From: Porticoccus sp041581635
GTDB taxonomy: Bacteria > Pseudomonadota > Gammaproteobacteria > Pseudomonadales > Porticoccaceae
Direction of reading: 5' to 3'
Length of the DNA stretch: 64,000 nt
Assembly: GCA_041581635.1 (NCBI GenBank)
Contig: JBFICW010000003.1
Location: 31,535 to 95,534 of the forward strand
The notes below the pieces were generated by a model. That model did not search any database. It saw only the letters and a program-made list of their open reading frames with translations, and was not told the DNA's origin. Position 1 is the first letter of the stretch. Each line of letters begins with the position of its first letter. A program made the position numbers and the translations under genes. This document shows, piece by piece, positions 16,760 to 26,015 of this stretch.

Positions 16760-17128
16760 ATGGCTGAAGAAGATTATCAACGAGGTATGAAAGTTCGTCG
16801 TCGAGTTATGGGTGACGAATTTGTCGATAGAGCAATGGACGCCGTCACCGATTTTACTCAACCGGTTCAGGACTACATTAACGAAAATTGCTGGGGTTCC
16901 GTTTGGGCTAGGGAGACCTTGCCTTTAAAAACACGCAGTATTATTACTATTGCTACACTGGCCGCCCTTAAAGCGCCCAATGAGCTGAAAGGCCATGTGC
17001 GTGGTGCAATTCGTAATGGCTGTACACCCGAGGAGATACGAGAAGTATTGTTGCATACGGCACCCTATATTGGCGCGCCTGCATTGCAGGAAGCATTTCG
17101 GGCGGCAAAGGAAGTACTTGAAGAGTAA
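16760..17128 (+). CDS. Carboxymuconolactone decarboxylase family protein
   Basis: A 122-residue alpha-helical protein of the carboxymuconolactone decarboxylase/AhpD-like family, close in length and motifs to 4-carboxymuconolactone decarboxylase (PcaC): YQRGMKVRRRVMGDEFVDRA, PLKTRSIITIATLAAL, HVRGAIRNGCTPEEIREVL and HTAPYIGAPALQEAF. It has no C-x-x-C pair, so an AhpD-like peroxide-reductase role is unlikely. No other protocatechuate pathway gene is in the window, so a link to aromatic degradation is unsupported here. It sits between ccmG and the tRNA genes, 59 bases after ccmG, and a strong hairpin follows. Confidence 0.8.
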   Translation: MAEEDYQRGMKVRRRVMGDEFVDRAMDAVTDFTQPVQDYINENCWGSVWARETLPLKTRSIITIATLAALKAPNELKGHVRGAIRNGCTPEEIREVLLHTAPYIGAPALQEAFRAAKEVLEE

Positions 17129-17172
17129 TTGATGGGCAGGGATGTTCGTGCAGGTGAAAAAGTTCTAGGCAT

Positions 17173-17203
17173 AAAAAAGCACCCGAATAGGGTGCCTTTT
17201 TTA
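17173..17203. terminator. Bidirectional rho-independent terminator
   Basis: AAAAAAGCACCC, a 5-base loop and GGGTGCCTTTTTT form an uninterrupted stem with an A-run on one side and a T-run on the other. It can end transcription from the ccm side on the plus strand and from the tRNA pair on the minus strand. Confidence 0.88.
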
Positions 17204-17241
17204 TTAGGTGTGCTGAGCTCTGTCAGAGCCTAGAAGCAAAG

Positions 17242-17318
17242 TGGCGGACCGGACGGGACTCGAACCCGCGACCTCCGGCGTGACAGGCCGGCATTCTAAC
17301 CAGCTGAACTACCGGTCC
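17242..17318 (-). tRNA. tRNA-Asp (GTC)
   Basis: On the minus strand a 77-base cloverleaf begins GGACCGGTAGTTCAG, has anticodon loop CCTGTCACG (anticodon GTC) and T-loop GGTTCGAGTCC, and closes with acceptor CCGGTCC, discriminator G and an encoded CCA (17242-17244). All stems pair. It lies 19 bases downstream of tRNA-Val and is probably co-transcribed with it. Confidence 0.95.
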
Positions 17319-17337
17319 GCATATGCTTTGAATAAAC

Positions 17338-17413
17338 TGGTGGGTGGTACAGGGGTCGAACCTGTGACCTACGCCTTGTAAGGGCGCCGCTCTACCAGCT
17401 GAGCTAACCACCC
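17338..17413 (-). tRNA. tRNA-Val (TAC)
   Basis: On the minus strand a 76-base cloverleaf begins GGGTGGTTAGCTCAGC, has anticodon loop CTTACAA (anticodon TAC) and T-loop GGTTCGACC, and ends with ACCACCC, discriminator A and an encoded CCA. All stems pair. Confidence 0.95.
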
Positions 17414-17426
17414 AGGAGCGGTGCGT

Positions 17427-17454
17427 ATTCTACTCATTCAAAAGTATGGGTCAA
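17427..17454 (-). promoter_or_regulatory. Promoter of the tRNA-Val/tRNA-Asp pair
   Basis: Read on the minus strand, TTGACC (17454-17449) and TAGAAT (17432-17427) are spaced by 16 bases, placing the transcript start a few bases before the tRNA-Val 5' end at 17413. A G+C-rich tract follows the -10 box, as in many stable RNA promoters. Confidence 0.7.
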
Positions 17455-17504
17455 GGTAATAAGGCAATATGTTACAACAATGAAAAAATACAGGAATCAA
17501 ACAG

Positions 17505-18032
17505 GTGTTTAAGTACTTGCGAAATTACACAATGTTTTTAGTTTTGATGGCTGTCAGTGGTTCAGCACTTTCGGTCGTTGAGATTAGGGCATTTTCTTCA
17601 GATCAGCAGCGCGATCGCTACCAAGTTTTGGTGAACGAGTTGCGTTGCCCTAAGTGTCAAAACCAAAATTTGGCAGATTCAAACTCGCCGATTGCTGCTG
17701 ACTTGCGCAAAGAAATATTTCGTATGCTTGAGGAGGGTAAGAGTGATCAGGAAATTGTAGATTTTCTGGTGGCGCGTTATGGCGAATTTGTGATGTATCG
17801 TCCTCCGGTAAAAAAAACCACACTGATGTTGTGGCTGGCACCGGGATTGTTGTTGGTCGGCGGAGTGATCATTATGTTGACTGTCCGGCGGCGCCAATCA
17901 CCCGAAAGAAAAGCTAAGCCAATTTTAAAGGCAGAGGAATTAGATCGTTTGGATGAATTGTTGGGTGAAAGCTCTTTGGGTGAGACTGGTGATAGCCCAT
18001 CTATTTCGGAAAAAGGTAGTAAAGATAAATGA
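17505..18032 (+). CDS. ccmH: Cytochrome c-type biogenesis protein CcmH
   Basis: A 175-residue protein of the CcmH/CycL/NrfF family, the apocytochrome thiol reductant in the heme lyase complex. A signal-like N-terminal helix is followed by the redox motif ELRCPKCQNQNLADSNS, the helical DLRKEIFRMLEEGKSDQEIVDFLVARYG and a C-terminal transmembrane helix (LWLAPGLLLVGGVIIML). The start is GTG 17505 with AGGA (17492-17495) at proper distance. It overlaps ccmI by four bases (ATGA). It is cut off from ccmA-G by two antisense tRNA genes and a terminator, so it needs its own promoter, which I cannot place firmly. Confidence 0.92.
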   Translation: MFKYLRNYTMFLVLMAVSGSALSVVEIRAFSSDQQRDRYQVLVNELRCPKCQNQNLADSNSPIAADLRKEIFRMLEEGKSDQEIVDFLVARYGEFVMYRPPVKKTTLMLWLAPGLLLVGGVIIMLTVRRRQSPERKAKPILKAEELDRLDELLGESSLGETGDSPSISEKGSKDK

Positions 18033-19267
18033 TGTGGATAGTGTTCGCTCTTTTAACGTTGTTGGCAGCGGCTTTTGTTATATACCCATTGGTAAGGAAA
18101 TCTGCCAGGGCCGTTGTTGATAAGACTGAAAATACGTTTGATTTGGTTGAGCATAAAAATGTCGAGTTGTTCAAGGAACAACTGGCTGAACTAAAGCAGC
18201 AGTGGGCAAATGGTGATATTGAAGAATCGCAATATTCCGAGTTGGTGTCAGAACTGAAACGACTGCTGTTGAGCGATGCACCAGACAAGGGTTCGCAGGA
18301 TTCGCTTTCCAGTGCAATAGCAAAACAAAGCACAGGCCGTGGGGCATGGCTACTCATAGCGTGTTTACTATTGGCACCACTGTTGGCCTTTGGCTTGTAT
18401 CAGATGCTGGGTGCCAGTGATGATGTTGAAATAGCTGAATTGCTGGAGACTCGCAAGACTGTCTCCCTCGGCGCCGAAGATTATTCTGTGCTGAGCAAGA
18501 CGATACAGCACCGAATATCCAGAAAATTAATGAGTGAGGCAGACAATGTTTTTTATTTGGTGACCCTTGCGCGATTGCAGATGGAAGGCGCTGATTTTTC
18601 TGCAGCGACCACATCATATAAAAAGGCCGTTAGTTTGGCTTCGAATGATGCAGAGCTTATGGCTGAATATGCACAAGCGCTCTATTTTGCGGCGGGTAGT
18701 AAATTTGAGGGTGAAGCCGGGTTGGTATTGGATAATGCGCTTGGCTTGGATCAGGGAAATCGCACTGCCCTAGGGCTTAAGGGTATCCGTGCTTTTGAAG
18801 CTGGTGATTATCAGTTGGCTGCTCGGAGCTGGCAGTTAGCATTACAGACAATCCCTCCTGGAAGCCCCCAAGCTCAGGCGCTACAGTCGGGAATTTTACG
18901 TGCCAGAAAACAGCTAGGAGAAGAACTGCCATCATTAACTGTAAAAGTTACCTTGTCTCCAGACTTAGAGACAACGTCAGACCAAGTGGTCTATGTGTTT
19001 GCCCGGGAATGGCAGGGTAAGCCGATGCCTTTGGCTGTCGCTAGATTATTGGTCGAGGATTTGCCCGCAACGGTCATTCTGGATGACACCATGGCGATGC
19101 CTGGCGGTGAGTTGTTATCTTCTATTGATTCGGTTGAGGTGGTGGCGCGTGTATCTTTGAGTGGCTCGGCGATTCCTTCAGCGGGTGATCTAGAGGGTGT
19201 TACGGGCGAGCTGGAGATGCGTAACCATAAGGTGCCAGTTCAAGTGGTTATCGATCATCAATTATAG
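18029..19267 (+). CDS. ccmI: Cytochrome c-type biogenesis protein CcmI
   Basis: A 412-residue membrane protein with two N-terminal transmembrane helices (residues about 2-20 and 108-130) enclosing a cytoplasmic loop with coiled-coil character, and a periplasmic tetratricopeptide-repeat domain (about residues 165-290; ARLQMEGADFSAATTSYKKA, then further repeats). The C-terminal domain with FAREWQGKPMPLAVAR is typical of long gammaproteobacterial CcmI. It chaperones apocytochrome c C-termini to the CcmFH lyase. It starts within the ccmH stop codon. Confidence 0.9.
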   Translation: MMWIVFALLTLLAAAFVIYPLVRKSARAVVDKTENTFDLVEHKNVELFKEQLAELKQQWANGDIEESQYSELVSELKRLLLSDAPDKGSQDSLSSAIAKQSTGRGAWLLIACLLLAPLLAFGLYQMLGASDDVEIAELLETRKTVSLGAEDYSVLSKTIQHRISRKLMSEADNVFYLVTLARLQMEGADFSAATTSYKKAVSLASNDAELMAEYAQALYFAAGSKFEGEAGLVLDNALGLDQGNRTALGLKGIRAFEAGDYQLAARSWQLALQTIPPGSPQAQALQSGILRARKQLGEELPSLTVKVTLSPDLETTSDQVVYVFAREWQGKPMPLAVARLLVEDLPATVILDDTMAMPGGELLSSIDSVEVVARVSLSGSAIPSAGDLEGVTGELEMRNHKVPVQVVIDHQL

Positions 19268-19410
19268 GTTTTTATTTATCGTTTTACATTGCTTGTGGCT
19301 GTAGCTCAGCCGTGTAAAATCAACCCGTTATCTTTGAGTAAAGACGCTCGAATGATACGTTTATACCAATAGCGTAAATTCTGGCAGGAAAGCCAAAAAA
19401 AGAGATCTTC

Positions 19411-22400
19411 ATGCGTCTGAAATGTATCAAACTCGCCGGATTTAAGTCTTTCGTAGATCCGACAACAGTATCTTTTCCTAGCAATCTTTGTGCAGTTGTT
19501 GGGCCGAATGGCTGTGGTAAATCGAACATCATTGATGCGGTTCGATGGGTTATGGGTGAGAGTTCAGCCAAACACCTGCGTGGCGAGTCGATGACTGATG
19601 TCATTTTTAATGGTTCTGGTGGCCGAAAGCCTGTGGGGCAGGCCTCTATCGAATTGGTCTTCGATAACTCAGATGCAAGCCTTGGTGGTGAATACGCTGC
19701 TTGGAGTGAAATATCCATTAAGCGAAAAGTGACTAGGGACAGCCAGTCAAATTACTACCTTAATGGTAATAAATGCCGACGCCGTGATATCACGGATATC
19801 TTCCTTGGTACGGGTTTGGGTCCTAGAAGCTATGCCATTATTGAACAGGGCATGATCTCCAATCTCATCGAGGCCAAACCTGATGAGCTTCGGGTTTATA
19901 TCGAAGAGGCCGCAGGTATTTCTAAATACAAGGAGCGTCGCAGGGATACTGAAAACCGAATGCGTCGTACTCAGGAAAACCTGGAGCGTCTGACCGATAT
20001 TCGCGAGGAGCTGGGGCGTCAATTAAATCGTTTGGAGCGCCAAGCTCAAGCAGCGGAAAAATACGCTGAATTCAAGAAAGAAGAACGACAAAGCAAGGCG
20101 GAGTTGCAAGCTTTGCGCTGGCGAGAGCTGGAGTCTCAGTCAGTAGAAAGACGTAAGTCTATTAATGAATATGAATTGAAAGTCGAAGCACTTGTCACTG
20201 AGCGTAGTGGTTGCGATACATCGCTGGAACGCTATAGAGATGAATATACTGGCTTGGGCGATACCTTTAACGATGTTCAGGGGCGTTATTATGCCGTTGG
20301 TGCTGAGGTGGCCCGAATTGAGCAAGCTATTCAGCACGTACAAGACCGTGCCCGTGAACTACAGGAAGACCTGGCTCAGACTGAACGTAACTTTATCGAG
20401 TCAGAGGAGCATTTGCGCACGGATCGCCAAAAGGCTGAAAGTTGGGCCGCAGAGTTAAAAGATATATCCCCCGAATTAGAAAAAATTGAGATGGCAGAGG
20501 AGTTATCTCAGGCCGTTTTGTTGCAGGCTGAAGAAGCTATGCAGGTTTGGCAGGCCACTTGGGACGATTTTAACCAAACGGCATCCGAGCCTCGCCAGCA
20601 GGCGGAGGTTCAGCAGTCACGAATCCAGCATCTTGAGCAGGTTTTACGCCGGTTGGCAGAGCGACTTGAAACTATCCAAAGTGAATATCAGGGGCTGAGT
20701 GATAGTCCTGTACAGGAAGAAATTGCTCTTTTGCAAGAGCAATTGGCCGAAATGGAGTTGGTCTCAGAGGAAAAGAAAACCAACCTCGATCATATTAATG
20801 AGACGCTGGAAAGTTTACGCCAACAGGGGCAGCAGTCTTCTTCTCAATTGAATGAGTCTCGAACTGCTATGCAGACCATGTTGGGGCGAAAGGCTTCATT
20901 AGATGCCTTGCAGCAAGCAGCACTGGGTGGCGAAGGTGACCAGCAGCAATGGTTAGATAGTCAGCAGCTTTCAGACAAACCACGGTTGGCAGAGACACTC
21001 CAGGTGCAACCCGGGTGGGAAACAGCCGTTGAAACTGTACTGGGTAGTTACCTCCAGGCTGTTTGCGTCGAGAGTGTGGATAGTTTTAGTAGCCAGCTGG
21101 CGACCTTTGGGCAGGGTGAGTTGGTGTTAGTTGATAAGTCGTTCGACAGAGCGGTTTCTGACGTGTCAGCTGACGTGCTTTCGGCAAAGGTCGACGGTGA
21201 TTATGCTGCGGCCATGCTGGGTGGTGTTTACGCTGTCGATGATCTCCAGGCTGCACTGGATCTTCGAGAAAAATTAGATGCCGGTGAGTCAGTTGTCACC
21301 CGTGATGGTCTCTGGTTAGGGGCTAATTGGCTGCGTGTTGCTCGCGATCAGGATGCAAAAGTGGGCGTCCTGAGACGACAACAAGAGCTTGAAGCACTGG
21401 ATGAAGAATTGTCCACCTGTCGCGAAAAAGTGACCGAGTTGGAACAGCAAAAGGCTACCATTGAGGAAGAAAGTCGCGATCTGGAAGCTCAGCGCGAAGT
21501 GATTGGCCGAGGTGTGGCGGATCAGCAACGTCAATATGCTGAGCTTCGCTCCAAGCTGAGCGCCAGTCAGATGCAAGTTGAGCAGTTTGCCGCGCGTAGG
21601 GAGAGGGCAGACAACGAGCTGTCTCAGACAAAACAGCAACAGCGTCAGGAGCAAGAAAATCTGGCGGAAGCACGCCAGCTTTTGTCTGATGCCATAGAAG
21701 TTATGGAGCAGGATACTCAGCGAAGAGAGAGCTTGCTGCGTGAGCGAGATGAGTGCCGGGGGGTGTTAGACCAAACGCGACAAAGTGCTCGTCACGATCG
21801 GGATCGCAGGCATGAATTAGCTATGCGTGAGAAATCGGTTAGTACCCAGTTGCAATCAATTCTGGAAGGAATTAATCGGTTAGAGGTTCAGGTCGCTAGA
21901 TTGGAAGAGCGAAGAGAGCAGCTGAGAGAATCGTTTAATCAGGATGAAGACCCAACACTGGAGCTTAAAGAGCAGCTGGCTGAACAGTTAGAGGTTCGCT
22001 TGGGCGTTGAAAAGGAATTGGCTGATGCGCGTCGTGCCTTTGAAGAGGTCGAGCATCAGATGCGTGAAGCTGAAAAGCGTCGCAATCAATTGGAACAGGA
22101 TATTCAGGCCCAGCGTTCGTTGCTGGAGCAGCAGCGCCTCGTGGCTCAGGATTTAGCAACACGAAGTAAAACGATTGTCGAGCATATCAGTGAGCATGAC
22201 TTTGAGCTTGAGGCTTTGTTGGCATTGTTGCCCGAGGAAGCCGATCCCGGAGAATGGGAGCAGGCGCTCGAGCGACTTGGCAACCGAATTCAGCGATTGG
22301 GGCCAATCAATCTGGCGGCAATCGATGAATATAAGGTGGAGTCCGAGCGCAAAGAATACCTGGATGCTCAAAATGCCGAGTTAGAAGAGGCGTTACAAAC

Positions 22401-22911
22401 ACTCGAAAATGCTATCCGAAAAATTGATAAGGAAACTCGGACTCGCTTTAAAGAGACCTTTGATCGTATTAATACATCACTTCAGGAGCTGTTCCCCAAG
22501 CTATTTGGCGGGGGGCATGCCTATCTTGAGCTAACTGGAGATGATCTGCTAGACACCGGTGTGACGATTATGGCGAGACCACCTGGCAAGAAAAATACGA
22601 CAGTTCATTTATTATCCGGGGGAGAAAAAGCACTGACAGCGATTGCTCTGGTATTCTCTATCTTCCACCTAAATCCTGCACCGTTTTGTATGCTTGATGA
22701 GGTTGATGCTCCCCTGGATGATGCCAACGTTGGGCGCTATGCGCGAATAATCGAGGAGATGTCCTCAAAGGTTCAGTTTATTTATATTTCCCACAATAAA
22801 ATTGCTATGGAAATGGCAAATCAACTGATGGGCGTAACTATGCATGAAGCGGGTGTCTCAAGGTTGGTGAGTGTCGACGTGAATCAAGCTGTAGAATTGG
22901 CTGAAGCATAG
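19411..22911 (+). CDS. smc: Chromosome partition protein Smc
   Basis: A 1166-residue SMC ATPase, normal length. Walker A is GPNGCGKSNIIDAV (from residue 31). Two long coiled coils rich in Gln, Glu and Arg run at about residues 170-500 and 650-1000, separated by a hinge near residues 505-650. The C-terminal head has the signature LLSGGEKALTAIALVF and Walker B CMLDEVDAPLDDANV. It condenses and segregates the chromosome with ScpA and ScpB, whose genes occur in this window at about 43.7-45.3 kb. It is followed by zipA and ligA, the order seen in Pseudomonas. The presence of Smc-ScpAB suggests this, rather than MukBEF, is the main condensin. Confidence 0.97.
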   Translation: MRLKCIKLAGFKSFVDPTTVSFPSNLCAVVGPNGCGKSNIIDAVRWVMGESSAKHLRGESMTDVIFNGSGGRKPVGQASIELVFDNSDASLGGEYAAWSEISIKRKVTRDSQSNYYLNGNKCRRRDITDIFLGTGLGPRSYAIIEQGMISNLIEAKPDELRVYIEEAAGISKYKERRRDTENRMRRTQENLERLTDIREELGRQLNRLERQAQAAEKYAEFKKEERQSKAELQALRWRELESQSVERRKSINEYELKVEALVTERSGCDTSLERYRDEYTGLGDTFNDVQGRYYAVGAEVARIEQAIQHVQDRARELQEDLAQTERNFIESEEHLRTDRQKAESWAAELKDISPELEKIEMAEELSQAVLLQAEEAMQVWQATWDDFNQTASEPRQQAEVQQSRIQHLEQVLRRLAERLETIQSEYQGLSDSPVQEEIALLQEQLAEMELVSEEKKTNLDHINETLESLRQQGQQSSSQLNESRTAMQTMLGRKASLDALQQAALGGEGDQQQWLDSQQLSDKPRLAETLQVQPGWETAVETVLGSYLQAVCVESVDSFSSQLATFGQGELVLVDKSFDRAVSDVSADVLSAKVDGDYAAAMLGGVYAVDDLQAALDLREKLDAGESVVTRDGLWLGANWLRVARDQDAKVGVLRRQQELEALDEELSTCREKVTELEQQKATIEEESRDLEAQREVIGRGVADQQRQYAELRSKLSASQMQVEQFAARRERADNELSQTKQQQRQEQENLAEARQLLSDAIEVMEQDTQRRESLLRERDECRGVLDQTRQSARHDRDRRHELAMREKSVSTQLQSILEGINRLEVQVARLEERREQLRESFNQDEDPTLELKEQLAEQLEVRLGVEKELADARRAFEEVEHQMREAEKRRNQLEQDIQAQRSLLEQQRLVAQDLATRSKTIVEHISEHDFELEALLALLPEEADPGEWEQALERLGNRIQRLGPINLAAIDEYKVESERKEYLDAQNAELEEALQTLENAIRKIDKETRTRFKETFDRINTSLQELFPKLFGGGHAYLELTGDDLLDTGVTIMARPPGKKNTTVHLLSGGEKALTAIALVFSIFHLNPAPFCMLDEVDAPLDDANVGRYARIIEEMSSKVQFIYISHNKIAMEMANQLMGVTMHEAGVSRLVSVDVNQAVELAEA

Positions 22912-23007
22912 AGCAATAAAGCGGTTTGTTTTGCTATCAGAACTGTCCGATAACTTTTAAAATACCAAGAATATTTGTCTAACATTAACTAATAGGTTCG
23001 ATAAAGA

Positions 23008-23871
23008 ATGGAATTTGGTGCTCGCGAAATGATGATTGCTCTGGGTGTTCTGCTAGTGCTGGCAATCATGCTCGATGTTATTCGCCGCGTCCGCAATGCA
23101 CGTTATGAAAAAATTCATATGCCTCGGCGCAAACAGCCGATTTTTGACGATGACGATGCCGATGAATATGGCAGTGAACTGCCCAGTGGTGGCGCTCGAG
23201 TCATTAGTTATCGTGGAGAAGCAGATGTAGAGGAGTTGGGCAAGACGGTTAAAGAGCGCGCTGAAGCAAACAAGCCAAAGCTGTCAATCTCCATTCGAGA
23301 GCCAGAACAACCCAGTCTTAACTTGGGTGAGCCAACTTCAACGGAAGCTGAACATGATGAAGGCCCGGAGGTGGTTGTCTCATCTCGGCCGTCAACGTCA
23401 GCGGGCGTAAAGAAAACTACCGTTGGCAGCCAAGTGCCTGTGGCGAGTGTGGTGGTACTTCATCTGATGTCAAAAAAGGGTGAATACTTTGCTGGCGATC
23501 AATTGTTGGAATCACTGTTAAATCAGAACTTACGCTATGGCTCGATGAAAATATTCCATCGTCATACTGGTGAGGATGGTTCTGGCCCCGTCATGTATAG
23601 CGTGGCTAACTCAGTGAACCCGGGTACCTTTGACCTCAATGGTATGGATCAACTGGTCACACCGGGGATTAGTTTTTTCTTTGCTATGGAAGATGTGGAT
23701 AATCCAGCTGATGCGTTAGAAAGTTTGTTGTCTGCTGCAAAGCATATAGCCGCCGACTTGGGCGGAGAGCTTAAGGATGAAAGCCGTAGTGCTTTGACAA
23801 AACAAACAGAAGACCACTATCGTCAACGTGTTACCGACTTTAGCCGAGCTCAATTGTCTGGGATTGAATAA
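23008..23871 (+). CDS. zipA: Cell division protein ZipA
   Basis: A 287-residue protein with the ZipA plan: an N-terminal transmembrane helix (MMIALGVLLVLAIMLDVIRR), a charged and Pro/Glu-rich linker (about residues 30-145) and a globular C-terminal FtsZ-binding domain starting near VASVVVLHLMSKKGEYFAG. It tethers the FtsZ ring to the membrane. The stop overlaps the ligA start in a TAATG junction, and the position between smc and ligA matches Pseudomonas synteny. Confidence 0.94.
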   Translation: MEFGAREMMIALGVLLVLAIMLDVIRRVRNARYEKIHMPRRKQPIFDDDDADEYGSELPSGGARVISYRGEADVEELGKTVKERAEANKPKLSISIREPEQPSLNLGEPTSTEAEHDEGPEVVVSSRPSTSAGVKKTTVGSQVPVASVVVLHLMSKKGEYFAGDQLLESLLNQNLRYGSMKIFHRHTGEDGSGPVMYSVANSVNPGTFDLNGMDQLVTPGISFFFAMEDVDNPADALESLLSAAKHIAADLGGELKDESRSALTKQTEDHYRQRVTDFSRAQLSGIE

Positions 23872-25904
23872 TGGCAGATGTTAGTTCGGCGACCCATGAG
23901 GAGGTAATGGCTCTTCATGAGCAGCTAAATTATCACAACCATCAATATTATGTTCTTGATGATCCTGTAATTCCAGATGCCGAATACGATCGGCTGATGC
24001 GTCGACTCCAAGAGATTGAAGCACAGTATCCCAGCTTTAAAACAGTAGATTCCCCGACCCAAAGAGTGGGCGGTACACCACTTGTTGAGTTCAAGTCGGT
24101 TGTTCATGAAGTTCCAATGTTATCGCTCGATAACGCATTTAGTGACGAAGAGCTACTTGATTTTAATCGTCGAATCACAGATAGGCTTAATTCCAAAGGG
24201 CCGCTGACCTATGTCTGTGAGCCAAAGCTGGATGGTGTGGCAGTTAGTTTGTTATATCTGGATGGTTTGCTGGTGCGAGGTGCTACTCGTGGTGATGGTG
24301 CCACGGGAGAGGATATAACTGAAAATGTTCGAACCATTCATTCAATACCCTTAAAGCTACAAACCAGTTTGCCGCCCAGTTTGCTGGAAGTTCGTGGTGA
24401 AATTTATTTACCACTGGCGGGATTTGAAAAGCTCAATGCCGAAGCGAGAAAGAAGGGGGAGAAGCTTTTTGTTAATCCTCGTAATGCTGCAGCTGGAAGC
24501 CTGCGACAGTTAGACTCTAAAATTACTGCGACTAGACCGTTGGAGATGGCAGCCTATAGCTTAGGACAAATGAAAGGTGTCGAGCAGCCGAAAACTCACT
24601 TTGAAACATTAATGCTGTTGAAGCATTGGGGGTTTCTGGTCAATCCACATGTCGAAGTGGCGGACAATATTGAGTCGTGCCTGTCATATTACGCAAAAAT
24701 GGCTGGTATTCGTGATCAATTGCCCTGTGATATCGATGGAATTGTCTACAAGGTGAATGACCTTGCCTTGCAGCAACGACTGGGTTTTGTCGCTCGCGCG
24801 CCGCGCTGGGCGATTGCCAGAAAGTTTCCTGCTCAAGAAGAGATGACCCAGTTGCTAGATGTGGAGTTTCAGGTCGGCCGTACAGGTGCGGTGACCCCGG
24901 TGGCCAGACTTTCTCCAGTATTTGTGGGTGGTGTCACAGTGAGTAATGCGACGCTACATAATCAGGATGAAGTGACGAGGCTGGGCATCAAGGTTGGCGA
25001 TACAGTTATTGTTCGAAGAGCCGGTGATGTGATTCCTAAGGTGGTCAGTGTCGTCCTGGAAAAGCGCCCAGCCGATGTTCGAGATATTGTATTTCCAGAT
25101 CATTGCCCGGTTTGTCATTCACCCGTTGAGAGGGTTCAGGGAGAGGCGGTTACTCGCTGTTCCGGTGGTCTAGTTTGTTCGGCGCAACGCAAGGAAGCCA
25201 TCAAGCATTTTGCCTCTCGCAAGGCTTTAGATATAGAGGGCTTGGGGGACAAGCTGGTCGAGCAATTGGTGGATCAAGGTTTGGTTAGTTCAGTTGATGA
25301 TCTTTATCACTTGGAGCTGGAGCAATTGGCAGGACTTGAGCGGATGGGGCCAAAATCTGCCCAGAATCTACTGTCAGCGCTAAGTGAGTCCAGAGAAACG
25401 ACGCTGCCTCGTTTCTTATACTCACTGGGTATTCGTGAGGTTGGTGAAGCTACTGCTCGGTCCCTTGCACAGCACTTTGGAAGCCTGGAGTCACTGTGTT
25501 CCTCAACATTGGAGGAGTTGCGAGAGGTGCCTGATGTGGGGCCTGTAGTGGCCCATTTTGTCCATGAGTTTTTTCAGCAACCAAATAATTTAGAGGTCAT
25601 TAATAGACTGAGGAAAGCTGGGATTAGCTGGCCAGATATTAAGGTTCAGGATCAGCAGTTGCTGCCATTATCTGGCGAAACCTGGGTGCTAACAGGAACA
25701 ATGGAGACTATGGGGCGGGCTGAGGCTAAGGAAAAACTCCAGCTTCTGGGTGCGAAGGTGGCCGGCAGCGTCTCTGTTAAAACCAGCTGTGTGGTCTCTG
25801 GGGCCGATGCGGGTTCTAAGTTAAATAAGGCCAAGGAGTTAGGTGTTGCGGTATTGGATGAGGCAGCATTTATTGAATTGCTGGTAGCTCATGGAGCGTT
25901 GTAA
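23871..25904 (+). CDS. ligA: NAD-dependent DNA ligase LigA
   Basis: A 677-residue replicative DNA ligase, full length. It has the N-terminal Ia domain (YHNHQYYVLDDPVIPDAEYD), the adenylated lysine in CEPKLDGVAVSLLY (Lys119), FVNPRNAAAGSLRQLD, the OB fold with GRTGAVTPVARL, a four-cysteine zinc finger (CPVCHS to CSAQ), helix-hairpin-helix repeats and a C-terminal BRCT domain from about residue 597. It seals nicks in DNA using NAD+. It is translationally coupled to zipA. Confidence 0.97.
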   Translation: MADVSSATHEEVMALHEQLNYHNHQYYVLDDPVIPDAEYDRLMRRLQEIEAQYPSFKTVDSPTQRVGGTPLVEFKSVVHEVPMLSLDNAFSDEELLDFNRRITDRLNSKGPLTYVCEPKLDGVAVSLLYLDGLLVRGATRGDGATGEDITENVRTIHSIPLKLQTSLPPSLLEVRGEIYLPLAGFEKLNAEARKKGEKLFVNPRNAAAGSLRQLDSKITATRPLEMAAYSLGQMKGVEQPKTHFETLMLLKHWGFLVNPHVEVADNIESCLSYYAKMAGIRDQLPCDIDGIVYKVNDLALQQRLGFVARAPRWAIARKFPAQEEMTQLLDVEFQVGRTGAVTPVARLSPVFVGGVTVSNATLHNQDEVTRLGIKVGDTVIVRRAGDVIPKVVSVVLEKRPADVRDIVFPDHCPVCHSPVERVQGEAVTRCSGGLVCSAQRKEAIKHFASRKALDIEGLGDKLVEQLVDQGLVSSVDDLYHLELEQLAGLERMGPKSAQNLLSALSESRETTLPRFLYSLGIREVGEATARSLAQHFGSLESLCSSTLEELREVPDVGPVVAHFVHEFFQQPNNLEVINRLRKAGISWPDIKVQDQQLLPLSGETWVLTGTMETMGRAEAKEKLQLLGAKVAGSVSVKTSCVVSGADAGSKLNKAKELGVAVLDEAAFIELLVAHGAL

Positions 25905-25957
25905 GAGACTTGGGTATTTGAATAACAGATATTCTGCTCAATTATATTCAGGCCGTC

Positions 25958-25999
25958 ATTTCTTTGATTTTTTCAGATTGTTTTTTATGACAAAGAAAT
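25958..25999. repeat. 9-bp inverted repeat ahead of the MFS gene start
   Basis: ATTTCTTTG (25958-25966) and CAAAGAAAT (25991-25999) are perfect complements around a T-rich 24-base loop. The right arm lies 16 bases before the GTG start at 26016, inside a 10-codon reading frame (ATG 25987) whose stop overlaps that GTG. It may influence translation of the transporter gene. Confidence 0.4.
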
Positions 26000-26015
26000 T
26001 AGTGAGCCTTCATCA

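Noticed and set aside
17242..17413. tRNA genes as flank of an integrated element
   Set aside because: No partial tRNA repeat or integrase occurs nearby, so an attachment site cannot be supported.
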